A stretch of 64,000 nucleotides of DNA from Sipunculus nudus (GCA_026874595.1 CM049308.1:25510367-25574366); one strand, 5' to 3'; numbered from the stretch's first letter, positions 11,031 through 23,160 are shown. Numbers and translations are program-made. Notes: generated by a model not told the origin, from the sequence alone.

Positions 11031-14000
11031 TAGCTCAGCTGACTGTAAGTCATCTGAGCTATAGGGATCACCTTTTGTCCGTCGTCCGTCCGGGCGTCTG
11101 TCCGTTAACAGGGCACAAATCGTAACCGCTAGAACTGGAATCTTCTTACTTGACATCCTTGGAGGTCCATGAAAAATCTCCTTGGAAAAAAGAAATTAGG
11201 TCTCTGTTACCCATATCCTTCGAGCTATGGGGCCCAAAAGTACCCCCCAGAAAAGTCCAAAATTTCATACAAAAACTTCAATATCTCATTAACTACTTGA
11301 CTGATGGTCATGATTTTTGGCATACATATTGATCATGAAAGGTTCCATCAATTCCTGAAGACTGGTGGCGCCACCTGTATTTTTCGATTTTTTACGAAAT
11401 TTTTTCTCTATTTTTGAGACCTTTAAAAATGTGAACATCTGTTATCAAGGCACAAATCGTAACGACTAGACTTAGAATCTTCATTCTCGACACACTGAGA
11501 GACCTATAAAAAGTCTCCATGGAAACCAGAAATTAGGTCTCTGTTACCCATATCCTTTGAGCTATGGGGCCCCAAACTACCCCCCAGAAAAGTCCAAAAT
11601 TTCATACAAAAACTTCAATATCTCATTAACTACTTGACTGATGGTCATGATTTTTGGCATACATATTGATCATGAGAGGTTCCTTCACTTCCTGAAGACT
11701 GGTGGCGCCACCTGTATTTTTCGATTTTTTACGAATTTTTTTGTCTATTTTTGAGACCTTTAAAAATGTGAACATCTGTTAACAAGGCACAAATCGTAAC
11801 GCCTGGACTTAGAATCTTCATTCTCGAAACACTGAGAGACCTATGAAAAGTCTCCATGGAAACCAGAAATTAGGTCTCTGTTACCCATATCCTTCCAGCT
11901 ATGGGGCCCCAAACTACCCCCCAGAAAAGTAAAAAATTTCATACAAAAACTTCAATATCTCATTAAATACTTGACTGATGGTCATGATTTTTGGCATACA
12001 TATTGATCGTGAGATATTCCATCACTTCCTGCAGACCGGTGGCGCCACCTGTATCGTTCAATTTTTTACGAATTTTTTTCTCTATTTTTGAGACCTTTCA
12101 AAATGTAAACATCTGTTAACAAGGCACAAATCGTAAAGACTGGACCTAGAATCTTAATTCTTGACACACTGTGAGGTTCATGAAAAATATCCTTGGAAAC
12201 CAGAAATTAGGTCTCTGTTAACCATATCCTTCGAGCTATGGGGCCCTTAAGTACCCCCCCCCCCCCGAGTAGTCAAAAATTTCATACAAAAACTTCAATA
12301 TCTCAATAACTACATCACTGATGGTCATGATTTTTGGCATACATATTGATTATGAGATGTTCCATCAGTTCCTGCAGACTTGTGGCGCCACCTGTATTGT
12401 TCGATTTTTTTACGATTTTTTCCTCTGTTTTTGAGACCTTTAAGGATGCTGTCATCTGTTAATATGGCACAAATCATAATGACTGGACCTAGAATCTTCA
12501 TTCTCGACACACTGAGAGACCTATGAAAAGTCTCCATGGAAACCAAAATTAGGTGTCTGTTACCCATATTCTTCGAGCTATGGAGCCCTAAAGTACCCCC
12601 AAGAAAAGTAAAAAATTTCATACAAAAACTTCAATATCTCATTAACTACTTGACTGATGGTCATGATTTGTTGCATAACTATTGATCATAAGATGTGTCA
12701 TCTGTTCCTGCAGACTGGTGGCGCCACCTGTATCGTTCGATTTTTTACGATTTTTTAAACTCTATTTTTGAGCCCTTTAAGGATGCTGTCTTCTGTTAGC
12801 ATGCCACAAATCGTAACGACTGGACCTAGAATCTTCATTCTCGACACACTAGAAGACCTATGAAAAGTCTCCATGGAACCAGAAATAAGGTCTCTGTTAC
12901 CCATATCCTTCGAGCTATGGGGCCCCAAAGTACCCCCCCCCCCCCCAGAGTAGTCAAAAAATTTCATATAAAATCTTCAATATCTCAATAACTACATCAC
13001 TGATGGTCATGATTTTTGGCATACATATTGATTATGAGATGTTCCATCAGTTCCTGCAGACTGGTGGCGCCACCTATATTGTTTGATTTTTTTACGATTT
13101 CTTCCTCTATTTTTGAGACCTTTAAGGATGCTGTCATCTGTTAGCATGGCACAAATCGTAACGACTGGACCTAGAATCTTCATTCTCAATACACTGAGAG
13201 ACCTATGAAAAGTCTCCATGGAAACCAGAAATTAGGTCTCTGTTACCCATATCCTTCGAGCTATGGGACCCCAAAGTACCCCCCAGAGTAGTCAAAAATT
13301 TCATATAAAAACTTCAATATCTCAATAACTTCTTCACTGATGGTCATGATTTGTGGCATAACTATTGATCAAGAGGTGTTCCATCAGTTCCTGCAGACTG
13401 GTGGCACAACCTGTATTTGTTCGGGTTTTTTTTACGAATGTTTTATCTATATTTGAGACCTTTAAAGATATGAACATCTGTTAACAGGGCACAAATCATA
13501 AAAACTGGACCTAGAATCTTCATTCTTGACACAGGGAGACCCATGAAAATTCTCCATGGAAACCTGAAATTAGGTCTCTGATACCCATATTCTTTAGGCT
13601 GTATGGCTCCAAAATACCCCCCAGAATAATGGAAAATTTTATACAAAAAGTGCAGTATCTCAATAACTACAACACTGATGGTCATGATTTTTGGCATACA
13701 TATTGATCATGAGCTGTTCCATCAGTTTCTGCAGAGAGTGTGCGCAAACTCTATTTTTTTCAAATTTTTACGAATTTTTTTTTCTCTTTTTTCGAGACCT
13801 CATAAGATGCGGTCATCTGTTAACATGGCACAAATCGTAACAACTGGACCTAGAATCTTCTCTCTTGACATGCTGAGAGGCCCATGAAAAGTCTCCTTAA
13901 AAACTTGAAATTAGGTCTCTGTTACCCATAACCTCTGAGCTATGGGGCTCCGAAGTACCCCCCAGAATAATGGAAAATTTGATACAAAAGCTCAAGTATC

Positions 14001-15083
14001 TGAACAATTATTATATTGATCACCATGATTCTTTGCATGGATATTGATCATGAAATGTTTCATCAGTTACTGCATTCTGGTGGCGCCACCTGTATTTTTT
14101 CGATTTTTAAAAGTTTTTTTTCTCTATTTTTGAAACCTTTTAAGATTTGGTCATCTGTTAACAGGGCACAAATCATACCAACTGGACCTAGAATCTTCTG
14201 TCATGACATGCAAGGACGGTCATAAAAAGTCTATATGGAAACCTGATACAAGGTCTCTGTTACTGATATCCTTTCAGCTATGAGGCTCGGAAGTTCCTCC
14301 CAGAATAATGCAAAAATTGATACAATAACTAATGCATTGATCACCATGATTGTCTACATTTGTATTGATAATGGCTTGTTTCATCAGTTTCTGTAGACTG
14401 GTGTGCCACCTGTATTTTGATTTTTTAAGAATTTTTTTCTTGATTTTTGAGACCTTTAAACATATGGTCATCTGTTAACAGGCCACAAATCATAATGACT
14501 TGACCTAGAATCTTCTTTCTTAACATGCAGGGAGGTCCATGAAACATCTTGGAAACCTGAAATTAGGTCTCTGTTACCCATATCCTTCATGCTCTGGGGC
14601 TCCGAAGTACTCCCCAGAGTAAAGATTTGGTCATCAGTTAACAGAGCACAAATTATAATGACTCGACCTAGAATCTCCTTTCTTGATATGCTGGGAGGCC
14701 CCTGAAAAGTCTCCTTGTGCACCTGAAATTACATCTCTGTTACCCATATCCTTCATCCTATGCGGCTTTGAAATACCCCCCAGAATAAACATTTGGTCAT
14801 CTGTTAACAGGGCACAAATCATAATAACTGGACCTAGAATTTTATTTTTTGACATGCTGGGAGACCCCTGAAAAGTCATCTTGTAAACCTTGAAAATAGG
14901 TGTCTGTTACCCATATCCTTCATGCTACAGAGCTCCATAGTACCCCAATGAATATTGGATGATTTTATACAAAAGGTCAAGTTTGGAAAAGTATTTCATT
15001 CAAATTTGACATTTAGATGATAAAATTACTTTTGTCAATGTCTTCCTGGTCAGCTGAGCGTCATGACCCCTGGGTCACTTGTT
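11031..15083 (+). repeat. Large repeat element: terminal hairpin plus about ten 340-bp internal units
   Basis: The left end is a stem-loop at about 11032-11060: AGCTCAG and TGACT pair with AGTCA and CTGAGCT around GTA. Then come a run of GTCCGTC-type repeats and GTTAAC. The right end is GGTCAGCTGAGCGTCATGAC followed by CCCTGGGTCACTTGTT. Both ends share GCTCAGCTGAC in inverted orientation. Between them, units of about 340 bp begin near 'aacaaggcacaaatcgtaac' (11116, 11450, 11787, 12125, 12466, 12806, 13149, 13488, 13830, 14166), and three truncated units of about 160 bp follow at 14484, 14647 and 14813. Most full units carry GGTGGCGCCACC or a one- to three-base variant. There is no coding capacity; short open frames repeat because the units do. 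Confidence 0.8.
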
Positions 15084-15219
15084 CATCTTTCATGAAGATC
15101 TACTATTTTGATAAGTTTTCCTTGTAATGTGGTGCTTTTACTTGTTTAGAAAAAATTATTATCATGCTTTTTCCCTGATCATATGACATTTTAATAGGAA
15201 CATACAGAAAAAAGTTTAT

Positions 15220-15245
15220 ATAAGAAAAAAAAAAAAAAAAAAACA
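15220..15245. repeat. Poly(A) tract
   Basis: A run of over 20 A interrupted once or twice, a few hundred bases left of a LINE-like coding scrap. It could be a retroelement tail or simple low complexity. Confidence 0.5.
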
Positions 15246-15524
15246 AACGCCAACCCGCACTTATTTATGAAAAAAAGTGCCTAAGAACCATACCTTTTGT
15301 TGTCGAATAGTATAGTTTTGGTGTGCGACAAATAGATAAACAACATAATAGGTATTATTTTGTTAAAGAAGTAGTCTTGATTCCTGTACGCATAAAAAAA
15401 TTCTGACATGATTCCTGCATTTTTCATGCATATTAGAAAGGGGGAAAACATGTTATACAAGAATTACTTGTTTTACCAGATCTCATATACAGGTATAAAA
15501 AACAAAAGCAGAGCATATTGAAAT

Positions 15525-15610
15525 AGCGCCATCAGCATATTTCTTGATTTACCGAAAGCGTTCGACACAATAAACCATGATTCACAAAATGAAAAAAATA
15601 TGGTAATTAT
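15525..15610 (+). pseudogene. LINE reverse-transcriptase fragment
   Basis: The frame reads AISIFLDLPKAFDTINHD, which matches the conserved 'G(I/V)FLDLSKAFDTINHxILL' block of non-LTR retrotransposon reverse transcriptases; its first Asp is one of the catalytic carboxylates. The frame then degenerates: the expected 'LLxKLxxYGI' block is not readable, and the FADD catalytic motif is absent. It is a small, old fragment. A separate scrap with the same motif lies at 46311-46363 on the other strand. Short A/T-rich open frames to the right (15705-16068) may be further decayed LINE sequence but show no motif. Confidence 0.65.
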
Positions 15611-15974
15611 ACTGCAGCTGGTAGAATACGAAAGCTCCAACAAAAATAGAGCGCAATCTGCAAAATGCGGGCATTATCACAAATGAGTTTTATATCAGGA
15701 AATATTGCAGCATCAACCCACTAATAGGTGTACCCACTCATATTCTACGCTTTGTCAACCTAGACAGCTTCTGTCAAAAAATATTCTGAATAAAAGAATT
15801 AAATATTATCTACTTGGACGCACACATACATACAAAAAAAGCCTTCTGATTGAATTTTACTCCATGCGCTATATTCTCCTTTCAGCAAGTTACTATAAAA
15901 TACATAATCTTTTTTGTCGACTCCAAGAAACAAAACACTTGTTACACTAGAAAAATGTGGCACGCGCTAGACCA

Positions 15975-16240
15975 GTCTAGAAAAATGTGGAGCGGGCAAC
16001 AATTTGACTTGCTTTCACACTGTGCCGGACCAAAAGGCCATGTAGAGCGCGCTACCCTGTCATGTTAGGCCGCATTGTATTTGGCACGACCTAGAATCTG
16101 CATTGCGTTTACACGCAGATAAATACTGTAATCTAGCGCGGTGTAGATTGGATTCCCCCTTGCGCGCATGGCTAAATCCTAGTCATATGACAGCCGAGTC
16201 TTGCTGGAGCGCGCTGTATGGGTAGCGCGCTCCACATCTG
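15975..16240. mobile_element. Possible MITE with GC-rich inverted repeats
   Basis: ATGTGGAGCGGGC at about 15984 is matched in inverse by GCGCGCTCCACAT at about 16226-16238. Inside, AGCGCGCTACC near 16038 is the exact inverse of GGTAGCGCGCT near 16221, and 16207-16232 forms a hairpin with a perfect 9-bp stem (GAGCGCGCT/AGCGCGCTC). No target duplication was found, so the boundaries are uncertain. Confidence 0.35.
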
Positions 16241-17454
16241 TTTACACACGTTCGAGGCACAAATGAAGGCCGCGCAAGAATGTAGAACCAACTCGAACAT
16301 TTTCAGGTAATTGCGGATTATATGGCTAGAAACATAACTAATAAAGTATATACATGAAGTGCCGGAGTGCTGCATTCAAGTGCAAACCAGATACTTTTTT
16401 TCTATGACTTCCAGATGGTCAGAGTTATTTGAGGTCACTACCGCTAAATAAACAGGTTGATCATAATGATTTCGTGAAAATCCGTAATAAAATGGGACGT
16501 CAGCCAATCAGGATTTTATCCTTTTACAAACTGCATTTCTTCTTTAAACATGCAATTGTTCCATTTGAAACTCTGATAATAGTTGCTACTGTGCTGTATC
16601 CAGCGTTTGTAAACACGCACAGGAAATATATAGGAATGCCGTATTTAATAGTCTTATAAGTTGCGTCAAACAATCTCCTGCCCGCCTCTGTGCAGCAGCT
16701 TCTTCTCCCACCCGCCCGGTCTGAAGCACCAGAAGATAAGTCTCCCCAGTTTCATCTTCATTTCTTCTAAAATTTAATGAAGAAATATGTTGTGTTAAAT
16801 TTGGAATGCACTGCAAGGCGTATTTTGATATATATATAAATCCTGTCGAACATTCTATAGACACCCTAGGACTCGGCGAAAACTAGTGTACCCTGGAGGG
16901 GAAACTTAACGGAAACTGGGACTCCTCTAATAAACTAAAGCACTCACTGGGAAGACTCCGTTAATAACTAAAACAACCCCTGCTGTACGCTCAACTCTTT
17001 GCTTCACTACTGCTGCATTAAACCGCGGTTGCCGGTAAGGTTAGCCACCAGGCGGTGCTGTGTCTGTGTAATTTCCCTGCATTATATTAACCAATCACAT
17101 TGCGGGTATCACCAGCACAAGCGGATGTTCTTCGAGATACCGTTCTTTGCACAGCGGTGGAAAGCGCTTGGTAGCTAAGACTTTTTCCACCCCCCGTTGG
17201 AATACACACGATGCAATCGTCAACTTTCAACAAAGTCTCTATACTGCATGACTTGCTGGTATGGCCTCAGGTCAATTATCCCCCTACTTCCTGCATATTT
17301 CCTCACCTGTCGTGGTAAACGACAGGAGAGGAAAGCCAATCAGATTTCTTCTGCCAGTTCTGCAGATTTGGTTAAACGCAGAGCCGATCAGATTTTGCTT
17401 TATCAAGCGGAAACTGCCTGGTTGTCCTGCAACTTGCCAACCTGAAGAATACTG
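16241..17454. other. Gene-free stretch
   Basis: No gene or known repeat is supported. GC content rises locally near 16,660-17,500 without a clear exon. Confidence 0.45.
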
Positions 17455-18030
17455 CTATTTATCACGGAGAGTGTGAGTCAAGCTGTGTTCAGGGGGGGGG
17501 GGGGGGAGAGGATGCATGCATGCCGTCGGATCCAGAGGTGGACGTGACGCTGTCTGCTGGAGTAGTACTATATGTTCTTGGCAGCGGATGGTCGAGATGG
17601 CTAGGCTGGGCACAGACCAATCGTGCCCGGGTTCTCGGTGGCAAGAAGGTTCGTTTGCGTGGCCGTCGGCTCTTGCTGGCGATGGCTGAACTTGACTGGC
17701 CTCTTTGTCTTTTAGAAGGTAGGCATCTGTAATGTCAGTCAGATACGCTGAAAGGGTTTCACTATTTTCTTCTACAGGCGCATGGCTTCTGCCCATGATG
17801 TATTCTTTGTTGATTTTGTGATTGCTAAAGGCGAGTGTGGATATTGAGCGGGAATAAGGCTTCATACTGACTATGTCAGGGGGATGGGTAGGTAGGGGAA
17901 CCATTGGGATGAACCAATAAGCACACGTTTCACACATGCTATCACCTACGGAAATGTAATACAAAAATTCCACATTCAATCTTCTAGAACATTCATCGCA
18001 AGTGTTTATCAAGAAATACACATAAACCAT
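17455..18030 (-). CDS. Hypothetical open frame, 191 codons, unrecognised
   Basis: This is an uninterrupted minus-strand frame in a locally GC-richer patch, one of the longer frames in the window that is not clearly transposon-derived. The composition is rich in Pro and Ser, with a proline run (PLPPPPP) near the C-terminus produced by a C tract (the G run at about 17491-17505 on the plus strand). No domain, signal peptide or membrane segment is recognisable, and there is no second copy in the window. The near-complementary plus-strand frame at 17520-17732 shows that low stop density here may come from composition alone. Treat as unproven. Confidence 0.2.
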   Translation of the reverse strand: MVYVYFLINTCDECSRRLNVEFLYYISVGDSMCETCAYWFIPMVPLPTHPPDIVSMKPYSRSISTLAFSNHKINKEYIMGRSHAPVEENSETLSAYLTDITDAYLLKDKEASQVQPSPARADGHANEPSCHREPGHDWSVPSLAISTIRCQEHIVLLQQTASRPPLDPTACMHPLPPPPPEHSLTHTLRDK

Positions 18031-18154
18031 ACCAGAAATATTTTATTAATAATCGATAAGAGAGTACATATATAAAAATATTTTAATTTGACAATTACAA
18101 ATGTCTTTGGTGTATATATTACTATTTTAACTTCTTTTTTTCAAATGTAACTAT

Positions 18155-18205
18155 TTTTAGCTCAGCTGACTGAAAGTAAACTAAGGTATAGGTACAAAAG
18201 CCATC
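18155..18205 (+). repeat. Isolated 5' terminus of the AGCTCAG-hairpin family
   Basis: TTTTTAGCTCAGCTGACTG followed by a decayed second arm and 'gtataggtac' matches the left end at 11031. The rest of the element is missing or too diverged to follow. Confidence 0.5.
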
Positions 18206-18308
18206 ACGTCACGACATACCTCATACCCTGCTCCAAGAACTGCACAACTTTATTTATCGCCCTCTTAAATTGTCAGTCGACAAGTCCTGTGTATCCACCC
18301 ATCAGTTA

Positions 18309-18689
18309 GGGTGCTTTTCCATGTACGCGTTTTGCAAGCGTTTGCCGCGCGGTTGCCGCGCGGCGAAAATCCAACCAGTTAAAAAGTCATGTGCTATTTC
18401 CATGTATGCGATTGCCGCGCGGCAAACGCACGCGTCAGTTTTGGAATCCAGCAGTGCTGGATTTCTGCGTTTGCCGCGCGGCAAACGCATGGGAATTCCG
18501 CCTTAATGACGTCACATTTGGGGGTTTCCCCGAACTCATGTGTTTAAGTCCGTTCAGTTGTGTCAGGAAGGCATGCGATTGCCGCGCGGCAAACGCATAC
18601 AAAACGCTCACATGGAAAAGGACTGGCCGCGCGGCAAACGCATGCGTTTGACGCGCGGCAGTTTCTGCCGCGCACATGGAAAAGCACCC
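18309..18689. mobile_element. Palindrome-rich MITE, PIF/Harbinger-like
   Basis: The ends are exact 16-bp inverted repeats, GGGTGCTTTTCCATGT, flanked on both sides by TTA (18306-18308 and 18690-18692), a 3-bp duplication typical of the PIF/Harbinger superfamily. The interior contains about six copies of GCCGCGCGGC, most extended to palindromes of TTGCCGCGCGGCAA or longer; the longest perfect one is 24 bp at 18466-18489. A separate hairpin (AATCCAGC/GCTGGATT) lies at about 18446-18464. No coding capacity. The superfamily call rests on the ends and duplication length only. Confidence 0.75.
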
Positions 18690-19404
18690 TTAAGGTAACC
18701 ACATGATCTGTCTGAAACCGATCTTCATTAAGAAGATTAACAGTTACAATGAAGTCGTATGAAGGAGGTGATATAATAACGTTTGTGCGTCTTTCTGTCC
18801 GTCCATCTGAAATTCGCATGTGGACCGTTTAATCTTTCACAAATGGCTCACCTACAGAAATAGGAGGAAACCTATTAATTGTGAGGTTCCAAGATCAAAG
18901 GTGAAGGCCATGGGGCCGACTTCTTGCAACTGTTACCTTTACTTTTTCAGTCACAACTAAACAGAACCACCTTTTCCATTTACTATTCAGAAATAGAAAG
19001 TTGACTGAAAAATGTACACGTGCTATTTATATAAAATGTCAAAATCATACATTACCTCCTTGTTCCAATCTCAACATTATACTCCAATAATGACACAAAT
19101 GGTGCCTTGGTTACTTGTATTTGATTAATAAAAAGTTATATACTCAACATATACTTAAATTACACTGAAACAGGGATTTATATACAATTTGTATTACCTA
19201 TCTATCCACTAAGATTTTTTTAATGCTTGTCAGATTTGTATGGAGCAAATGTAATGAATTTCTTGTGAGAGTTTTGAGGAATGTTAATCGAATGCTTCGT
19301 GCAGATTTTTCTTCTTTCTAGGCCATTGGTTTTCATTTGAAGTTTATCAACCTGAAAACAAAACAAAAGGTATTTTCTTTGCACACGAAGCATATTAGGT
19401 AATA

Positions 19405-20070
19405 GCATAAGTTGCCTATAATAATTATAGAAAATTATAAAAAAAGTTATACAAATTATCTACCAGAACTGCAAAATGCCGACTGAGTTCATTCAACAGG
19501 CCTCAACAATTTAGTCATGTTGTAGAGGCATCATTGATGTCAGCTTGTAGAGACGATGAGGAAGGTATCGACTGAGATGAAATGAAATCCGAGTACCATT
19601 TTGCAATGGAATCAAGAGATGAAAGTACCAGAAATGAATCGTTTTGTCTTTCTTCATCTAATGAAAGTGCAGACTAATCTGAAAGTAGCTAAATTTGCCA
19701 GGACTGCTCTTCTTAAAAACCAGAAAGTGAAACTCTTGCCAGCACCTAATGCCTTGAAGCTGCTTTCGAAGTACATTATACATGTACTTAATCAACTTGA
19801 TCTTTCATCTCCTGATATGGATGTGTTCAAGAGAGGGATTCAGTTGGTCCAGTCTAGATTAGTAACGTACAACAAACGATGGTCTGACTTAGTAGAATGT
19901 ATCACGTGAGTACATTGATGTTTGTCATTGCTGCAAATAGTTTTGTACACAAAGTGCAGATAGTTTCTTGTTCTATTGATTTTCCTGCCACATAATAGCT
20001 ATTAGAATTACTATTTTCAGTTTCTGCTTTTTCACCTACAAAAAGTATTTGTAATTGTATTTGTAGAAAT
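19405..20070 (+). pseudogene. Duplicated exon-like segment, copy 1 (unrecognised conserved protein)
   Basis: This copy is repeated 993 bp to the right. A possible acceptor (taccag, ending 19465) is followed by a frame reading 'RPQQFSHVVEASLMSACRDD', then an acidic Ser-rich stretch. One base out of phase comes a long frame (19601-19909) with 'KFARTALLKNQKVKLLPAPN', 'YIIHVLNQLDLSS' and 'RLVTYNKR', ending at a good donor (gtgagt, 19908). The ancestral exon must have had these in one frame. The 'L(V/I)xYNKRR' ending resembles a motif I associate with large repeated protein families in molluscs, but I cannot name the domain. Stops and a frameshift make this a pseudo-exon. Confidence 0.5.
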
Positions 20071-20397
20071 GGAATGCAAACGTAAAAGAAGTAAGTTTCA
20101 TCAACATACCAAAGGGGGCATGACATGTTGTATCCTGTAAGTCGACATCCTCTATATTCTTAAACATTCATTATATCTTTACAATATAAAGTCGAAGTAT
20201 AACAACTCAGAATTGAGCCGAATTACTCTCAGTTTTAGAATTAGTTCTTGTCGTAAACTTGTCATGATATAATTAAATATTTGGTTGGCCTACACGCATC
20301 TGGCATTTTCAGTACCCCCATTCCAATATTTAAACATATAATTCCATATACCACATTAATTAATATTTTATACAATAATCGTACGATATAAGATAAT

Positions 20398-21060
20398 AGC
20401 ATAAGTTGCCGGTGATAATTATAGAACATTATAAAAACAGATTATACAAATTATATACCAAAACTGCAAATTGCTGAGTTCATTCAATCGGCCTCAACAA
20501 TTTAGTCTTGTTGTAGAGGCATCATTGATGTCAGCTTGTGGAGATAATGATGAAGATATACACTGTGTTGAAATGAAGTCCGAGTACCGTTTTGCAATGG
20601 AATCAAGAGATGAAAATACCAGAAATGAATCATATTGACTTTCACTATCTATTGAAAGTGCAGAGGAATCTGAAAGTACCTAAATTTGCCAGGACTGCTC
20701 TTCTTAAAAACCAGAAAGTGAAACTCTTGCCAGCACCTAATGACTTGAAGCTGCATTCAGAGTACATTATACATGTACTTAATCAACTTGATCTTTCATC
20801 TACTGTTATGGGTGTGTTCAAGAGAGGGATTCAGTTGGTCCAGGCTAGATTAGTAACGTACAACAAGCGAAGGTCTAAGTAGGTAGTATCACGCGAGTAC
20901 ATTGATATTTGCCATTGCTGCAAATAGTTTTGTACACAAAGTGCAGATAGTTTCTTGTTCTATTGATTTGTCTGCCACATATGAGCTATTACAATTACTA
21001 TTTCCAGTTACTGCTTTTTCACCTACAAGAGTTGTTATTTGTAGGATAGAAATTTTTTTA
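20398..21060 (+). pseudogene. Duplicated exon-like segment, copy 2
   Basis: This is a direct duplicate of 19405-20070. The upstream frame reads RPQQFSLVVEASLMSACGDN and the downstream frame (20592-20882) ends 'RLVTYNKRRSK'. The two copies carry different stop codons: copy 1 stops before 'DEMKSEY' where copy 2 reads through, and copy 2 stops after 'NESY' where copy 1 reads through. Both share the same frame change at 'SES(S/T)', so that defect predates the duplication. The donor is gcgagt here instead of gtgagt. Confidence 0.5.
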
Positions 21061-22080
21061 TTTGATGAATAAATATTTTTTACATGTGTATCACAGACTT
21101 TCTTATTTGAATATAAATGACATTATATCTGTAGTTTCATTTTGGCAATATGGCTAGTTGTATCAGGGATTATTTGTCTCCAAGACTTGCTATTTTTCCC
21201 CTATAATTATATTTGTACTGTGTTATAGAACAAGGGGGAATTTTAAATGGTAAAGAGGGAATTTCCTTATGAAATACACAGTTTTCAGAGGGGAAGGGAC
21301 AGAAATAATCTCTGAGAACATCTAAATATTCCAGAACAAACGAGTACCTCCGGAGTACCTATAGGGGTTTGATGAAGTCTTTAGGGTGTTAACACCAGGA
21401 GGTCGTTGGTTCAGGAAATAAGGTAATAAAGCTTCTGACAAATGTCATGTATAATGTTTTTAATTTCATGTTTTGTTGTAGTTCAAATTATTTTTAATCT
21501 GCTAATTAACTCATCTAATGAGAATACGTTTCCCTTCATCTTCTTGCATGAATGATGAAAAGAAACCTTTTTGCCTCATTATTTGAGTGTTAATAATATT
21601 TTGCAAACATTCTCAAGCTCTAAGAAGATAATTTTATCACTTTGATTGTCAACATGGATGGACACCAAAATGTATATTATAATTTCATTACAATTATTAC
21701 AGCGATTTAGACTCCTTGTTTATAATTAACATTGCCACAAGTTATTTGCCTTAAAATGTGTTCATGCATGGGGTGGGATGTTTCAATGGGGTGGAATGTT
21801 TCAGATTTTGTGCAGTAACACAAAACTTTTCTGATTTAAATTTGTTCACTTTATTATGCTCTTTTGTAGTGTGGATTGTGATCTAATTCTTCGCTCATAT
21901 CTGGGGATTGCAAATGAGTACTCCAGTACTTGGTGAAAGAGGATGTGCGGCAGGAAGTTGACATTTGCAATGATGACCCATATATATTCGCAAACACTCG
22001 TAAGTACTGTAACAACAGAAACAATTGACATTAAAAGTTATACGTTGCTATTTGACATTACTGCAGGTTGTATGTAGCTT
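21061..22080. other. Gene-free stretch
   Basis: No gene or structured repeat is seen beyond A/T-rich sequence and a small direct repeat (about 21772-21800, 'ggggtggrat gtttcar'). Confidence 0.45.
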
Positions 22081-22084
22081 GATA

Positions 22085-22300
22085 CTTCATGGTAATATAA
22101 ATGGCGCCACCTGCATTGACATACATTTAACGGGGAAAAGCTTAAAAACTTATCTGACGAAATCATTCAAGTACATTGTAAGCAAATCTGTGAGCTTGTG
22201 CGTTTGTGTGGTGTCGTCCGTCATCCGTACGTTAATCTATCTCATAAACGGCAGGAGCTAGCATAAACAAATTTTATGCAAAAATCGGTCACGTCAAATG
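22085..22300 (+). repeat. Dispersed repeat with GTCGTCCGTC tract
   Basis: ATGGCGCCACCTG at about 22101 is followed by 'gtgagcttgtgcg..tgtggtgtcgtccgtcatccgtacgttaa' and 'tatctcataaacggcaggagctagcat'. The second half is closely repeated at 42655-42770. No coding capacity. Confidence 0.6.
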
Positions 22301-23160
22301 TTGACTGAGGGGATCCTAAAGTCTTTTCTGTTGTTTCAAATTCTGTATCACTGCACACAAATGACTTTAAGGTAGCCTTGTTCATGTTTACATATATAAT
22401 TTTTGGCTGAATTATAGGACCTTTAACAATGAAAGGACTGTGAGATATATTGGGAAACAAAGCCAGTGGATGTATTGAAAACATAGACTGAGCTTTGTGG
22501 GTATTGAAGCAGAACTGTACAGGCAATGTAATAATTTGTGTCCATATCCAACTTGAGTAAGATAGATCCACGAATTAATAAATCTGTATTCTGATTTAGC
22601 TTTCAGTAGGCATCTTTTGTGCTAACATTTTGATAAAAACAAATCTTATGAGTATGTCAGCTTGAATAAAGCTTTGTAGTATAGTCTTTCAGTATGTGTA
22701 AACAGATTTAGCAACAGGCAAAGGTTGTCATGGCCTATTAATAACGTTGCAGACTGCCAACTTTTTCAGATTTGGGAACAGGCCAAGTTTCAGTTTGTGT
22801 CTATTTATAGCTTTGACAGACTGCCAACTGCTTCAGAGTCTTTTTGGTGACTTAAGGATGTTTTACCCTTTATAATTTGGTTACAGCAATTTCTTAAAGA
22901 TCCTTTTAGGTCTGCCGTTGTTTCCACTTACCAATTTTAAATTTTGCGTATAAATATCACGTGACTCGGGTCACTTTCTTGCGACCTTCAAATTATTGTT
23001 GTAAGGACGTAGTAATTTTAATGTCAATATTGATCGGAAAGAGTGAGGACATGTTTGACAGTAATTTCAATTCTAAGCTTGGATTGAACCTGAAATTAAA
23101 ACCTGAACATGTGTAACTTAGAATGTAACGAACAGAATGTTTCTGCCATTTTCCCCACAG
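22301..23160. other. Gene-free stretch
   Basis: Contains only a local imperfect duplication of 'agactgccaact' with flanks (about 22750-22835). No gene is recognised. Confidence 0.45.

Noticed and set aside
11150-14880. Many short frames of 60-98 codons in both directions
   Set aside because: Shadows of the 340-bp repeat units with no conserved protein signal.
11031-15083. Calling the AGCTCAG-hairpin family a Helitron
   Set aside because: No clear 5' TC or 3' CTRR end after the hairpin, and the two ends share an inverted 11-mer, which Helitrons do not need.
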